Of a stretch of DNA of 64,000 nucleotides, positions 61,716 through 64,000 are shown piece after piece. The stretch's first letter is position 1. Each line of letters begins with the position of its first letter. The DNA is taken from positions 1 to 64,000 of the forward strand of contig CATLJY010000205.1 of NCBI GenBank assembly GCA_949987705.1. Reading direction: 5' to 3'. The notes below the pieces were generated by a model, which was not told where the DNA came from, did not search any database, and saw nothing but the letters and a program-made list of their open reading frames with translations. The position numbers and the translations under genes are program-made. The stretch is from Thereva unica (Eukaryota > Arthropoda > Insecta > Diptera > Therevidae).

Positions 61716-62459
61716 CTATTCTAAAGCTAATGGAAAGTTCTTTCCATCTGAAAGTAATTTAATATTATTATTTAATACGTCTATGAGTTGTTTAGGGGTA
61801 ATAATAACAGGATGCAATATGTTAGTTTTTGCAAATAGAATAGCATTAATTAATTGATCAAATTGTTCATTCATTTCGTTTACAAGGTAAGTTAATTTTT
61901 TCATATGATCAGTAACAACAAGTGATCCCTCTAAAATAGTTTCAGAGTGAATAGTATTATTTATGAATTTATTAATTGTATTTATGTTTTCATTAAAAAT
62001 CCTTTCATTCTCTTTTAGAGAGTTAATTGATTCGTTAAAATTAGAAATAGTGCTTTTAACCACCTGAATCTGTTCTTTCATGAGATTTTGAACAATCTTG
62101 TCGTCTTCTTCTACTTTCTTAATGGCATCGTTATAATACTGCGCATCGTCGACATCAGGGGTTCCGAATAACCAGTTTAATGCATAGCTTCCGGCATTGA
62201 AAAGTCCGCGCTTGTTTCTACGATGATTGATTAAATGTGCAAGGGTTTCTTCCTTTTGGCGGAGTTTGGGTATTTGTATAGATAAGAAATCAAGAGTCTG
62301 CGCGCAATGGAAAGCGTATGTTTTTAGTGCATTACCGCGGCATAGATGAAGTGATTTTTCATAAATGTTTTCGATTAAAGAGAGTTTCTTATTATAAAAG
62401 GATATGTTTGTATATGTAATGATTTGCCAGAAATCAGAGTAAAGTCTCACGTGTCCCAA
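61716..62459 (-). pseudogene. Gypsy env, N-terminal and fusion region
   Basis: 247 codons with a furin-type RNKR site followed by GLFNAGSYALNWLFGTPD, the fusion-peptide motif of insect errantivirus and baculovirus F-type envelopes, then a long coiled-coil (residues about 110-190). It follows the pol frame by about 60 bases on the minus strand. It ends in TAG at 61718-61716 in a region where the family normally stays open. Confidence 0.8.
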
Positions 62460-62521
62460 ATGTTCGTAGAAAAGTCCACTGCCTTTAATTACGGGCTCTA
62501 TTTTGAAGTGTTCCGCTTTAA

Positions 62522-62788
62522 TTAGGGAAATGAGGCACCTGTAACGAGATAGGCGAGTTTTAAACGATTTTTATGAACCGTAGTTTGTTTGCCTTTACAT
62601 TGAATAGTGATATTTTGATTATTATGAAGTTTAATTATTTTATAAGGTCCTTTAAAGTTTGGGGAAAGCTTTTTTGATAGTCCTACTTTTGTTTGGCTAT
62701 CTTCCAAATAAACCAGGGATCGTAAATAACTGTTATATTTGTATTTTTGACTTAAAAAATCAAATAGTAAATGTTGTCTGATCTGCAT
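62522..62788 (-). pseudogene. Gypsy pol: integrase C-terminal end
   Basis: 88 codons with LVYLEDSQTKVGLSKKLSPN, GPYKIIKLHNNQNI and VHKNRLKLA, the C-terminal beta-barrel region of Ty3/Gypsy integrases that binds DNA. The catalytic core is not present upstream (62789 on). The frame begins at a chance ATG just after the truncation point. Confidence 0.8.
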
Positions 62789-63189
62789 AAAATTTATACT
62801 GGATACTCAGAGTAGCGAGTTCTACGCGGTGGTGGGGTTACTTTTAAATTGTAGACTTTTATTATAAAAGTCAAGTTTAATAGTTAAAATTAATTTAAAT
62901 TTTTTAAATAAACAATAACAGTTATATTTAACTAAAAAAGTTTTAGGTCATTAAAAACTCTCATTTTTGTTTTTTATTTTTAAAGTCTTCCAAAACTCTT
63001 ATGGGAAGACTTCTATTTTTAAAATCAAAAATAACTGTTAAAAAAGTCTGTCTTGCATAAAAGTCTTTCTAAGATTTTTATTTTTCCAGTTTTTTCTATA
63101 AAAGTCTTTGAAGACTTTTATTTTTAAAATATAAAAATAAAAGTCTTTTGCTGAAAACAGATAAATAGTCCATTCAAACCGTTAAGAAA
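62789..63189. other. AT-rich stretch with AAGTCTT palindromes
   Basis: Three clean palindromes share the word AGTC: GACTTTTA/TAAAAGTC at about 62862-62880, AAGTCTTCC/GGAAGACTT at about 62983-63012 and ATAAAAGTCTT/AAGACTTTTAT at about 63100-63123. No gene. Confidence 0.6.
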
Positions 63190-63475
63190 ATCGAACCCTA
63201 AAGGTTTTTGGGGTCGCTGATCACGAAAATCGGGGTCCTGCGGTCCTAAAACATGGGCGTCAACCTTAAAAATGCAAAAAAACACCCCTTTTTAGGGTTT
63301 TTCGCGATTATTTCGATAATAATGAAAACTAATGCAATGAAATACACTTTTTTTAATATTTATTTGCGAAGGTGGTTGATTTGTACTAAATCAACGCGAA
63401 CTTTATGATAAGGGGTGATCCTAAAGGGTTGAAACCACCCCTAAATCGGCTACAAATAGAAACTAGTTGGGATGT
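63190..63475 (+). repeat. Dispersed repeat, copy B (relative of 43598-43870)
   Basis: GGGGTCGCTGATCACGAAAA, GGGGTCCTGCGGTCC, AACACCCCTTTTTAGGG, TTTATGATAAGGGGTGAT and GGGTTGAAACCACCCCTAAA follow in the same order as the minus strand of 43598-43870. No coding capacity. Confidence 0.75.
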
Positions 63476-63479
63476 GGGT

Positions 63480-63730
63480 TCGACCCTTTCGGTCCACACG
63501 ATCAACTCAAGGGGGTGAAATAGGGTCAATTCAAAACCGCTGGAGCTATAAGGCTGAAATTTTGACAGTGCATCCCTATATTGACGTAGACATCCACTTA
63601 GAAGCGATTTTTCGAAATTCATCCCCTAAGGGGCTCAAATGGGGTTTATCCAAACCGTTGGAGCTACAGGGCTGAAATTTTGACAGTGCAGCCCTATAAT
63701 GGCGTGGACATCCACTAAAAAGCGATGTCT
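63480..63730 (-). repeat. Two inverted units of the 117-bp tandem repeat
   Basis: Read on the minus strand, it contains AATTTCAGCC.TATAGCTCC, AGCGGTTTTG and GATGTC(C/T)ACG, as in the array at 34140-35199. Confidence 0.88.
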
Positions 63731-64000
63731 AAGACTCTTTTGCCTTAAAGTTTCGATTATAATTTGCTTAGGGTTCTTGTACCCGTAAGCGTATGATGTT
63801 ATGTGTAAAACAGTGCTTGGTACTGCTACACTAGAATGATTATTCCAAGTAGGCTCACTTGGTAATACGCGAAATAAAAGCCTTTGTTTCAGGTGAATAG
63901 ATAATCTCTGAATGACTTCATTTATTTTCCAACATTTCTTAAATACTAATTTTTATCACACAAACTACCAAAAAAGAACAACATAATCGACATATTTCTT
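63731..64000. other. Right edge without recognisable gene
   Basis: AT-rich to the end of the window; no frame or repeat recognised. Confidence 0.4.

Larger units (their letters stand above)
50903..62788 (-). mobile_element. Ty3/Gypsy retroelement with env (errantivirus-like), 3' part, split by a BEL
   Basis: On the minus strand: integrase C-terminus (62788-62522), env (62459-60658, continued at 51469-51348), purine tract and 3' LTR (51319-50903). The env frame is interrupted by the complete BEL at 51470-60657, flanked by ATGTC on the plus strand, and continues in frame on the other side. Gag, protease and most of pol are missing beyond 62788, so this is a 5'-truncated remnant of an endogenous retrovirus-like element of insects. 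Confidence 0.82.

Noticed and set aside
11720..62788. A piRNA-cluster (flamenco-like) function for the region
   Set aside because: Nested elements and env-bearing retroelements fit the idea, but orientation is mixed and nothing in the sequence alone shows piRNA production. Small-RNA data would be needed.
1..64000. tRNA, rRNA genes and CRISPR arrays
   Set aside because: No cloverleaf with A and B boxes, no rRNA-like stretch and no spaced short repeats with unique spacers were seen. The tandem arrays here are contiguous satellites. The tRNA-Tyr-like words are primer-binding sites directly after LTRs.

Overview
The window looks like AT-rich nuclear DNA of an arthropod, most likely an insect. 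It holds no recognisable host gene. Almost everything that can be read is transposable-element or satellite sequence: BEL/Pao and Ty3/Gypsy LTR elements (two carrying envelope genes), three non-LTR fragments, a mariner, a Helentron, PIF/Harbinger-type and pogo/Tigger DNA transposons, fold-back elements and tandem repeats. The order of insect cannot be told from the sequence.

Layout, left to right. 1-645: tandem repeat. 1774-2527: a 754-bp mariner beside a non-LTR tail (to 2977). 4160-5039: tail of a second non-LTR element. 5040-8640: minus-strand Pao-like remnant. 10086-11192: Helentron helicase-endonuclease tail. 11720-32132: one old BEL element (outer BEL; TSD ATTG) stretched to 20.4 kb by two insertions in its leader. 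One is a young 10.55-kb BEL (inner BEL, 12246-22796, TSD GTGAC), whose 3' LTR holds a 3355-bp block of fold-back plus 269-bp satellite. The other is a Jockey/CR1-like non-LTR element (about 22984-25672). 33718-36006: fold-back elements and tandem repeats. 36028-42161: a broken two-gene PIF/Harbinger-type locus split by a 3.9-kb TIR element (37003-40881). 42290-47160: a fourth BEL remnant, broken by a 2.5-kb solo LTR (42809-45317, TSD GTAAG) and a MITE (45981-46379, TSD TTA). 47985-50227: Tigger element with an intact 480-codon transposase frame. 50903-62788: a minus-strand env-bearing Gypsy element whose env is split by a complete 9.2-kb env-bearing BEL (51470-60657, TSD ATGTC). That BEL carries a 565-bp MITE in one LTR. 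62789-64000: palindromes and dispersed repeats.

The most interesting signal is in the long LTRs of the inner BEL and of the solo LTR. On the antisense strand each carries a chain of good splice sites joining short exons into one open frame. In the inner BEL this is 89 codons over four exons, followed by an AATAAA. Next to it, in both LTRs, lies an array of small hairpins whose stems differ but whose 7-base loops fit G-W-N-N-Y-G-A. The two LTRs are otherwise strongly diverged, yet they share this order and an identical splice-donor block. This suggests an antisense gene and a structured element kept within an LTR family.

Limits: everything was read by eye, without alignment or database search. 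Family assignments rest on protein motifs, terminal repeats and target-site duplications visible in the sequence.
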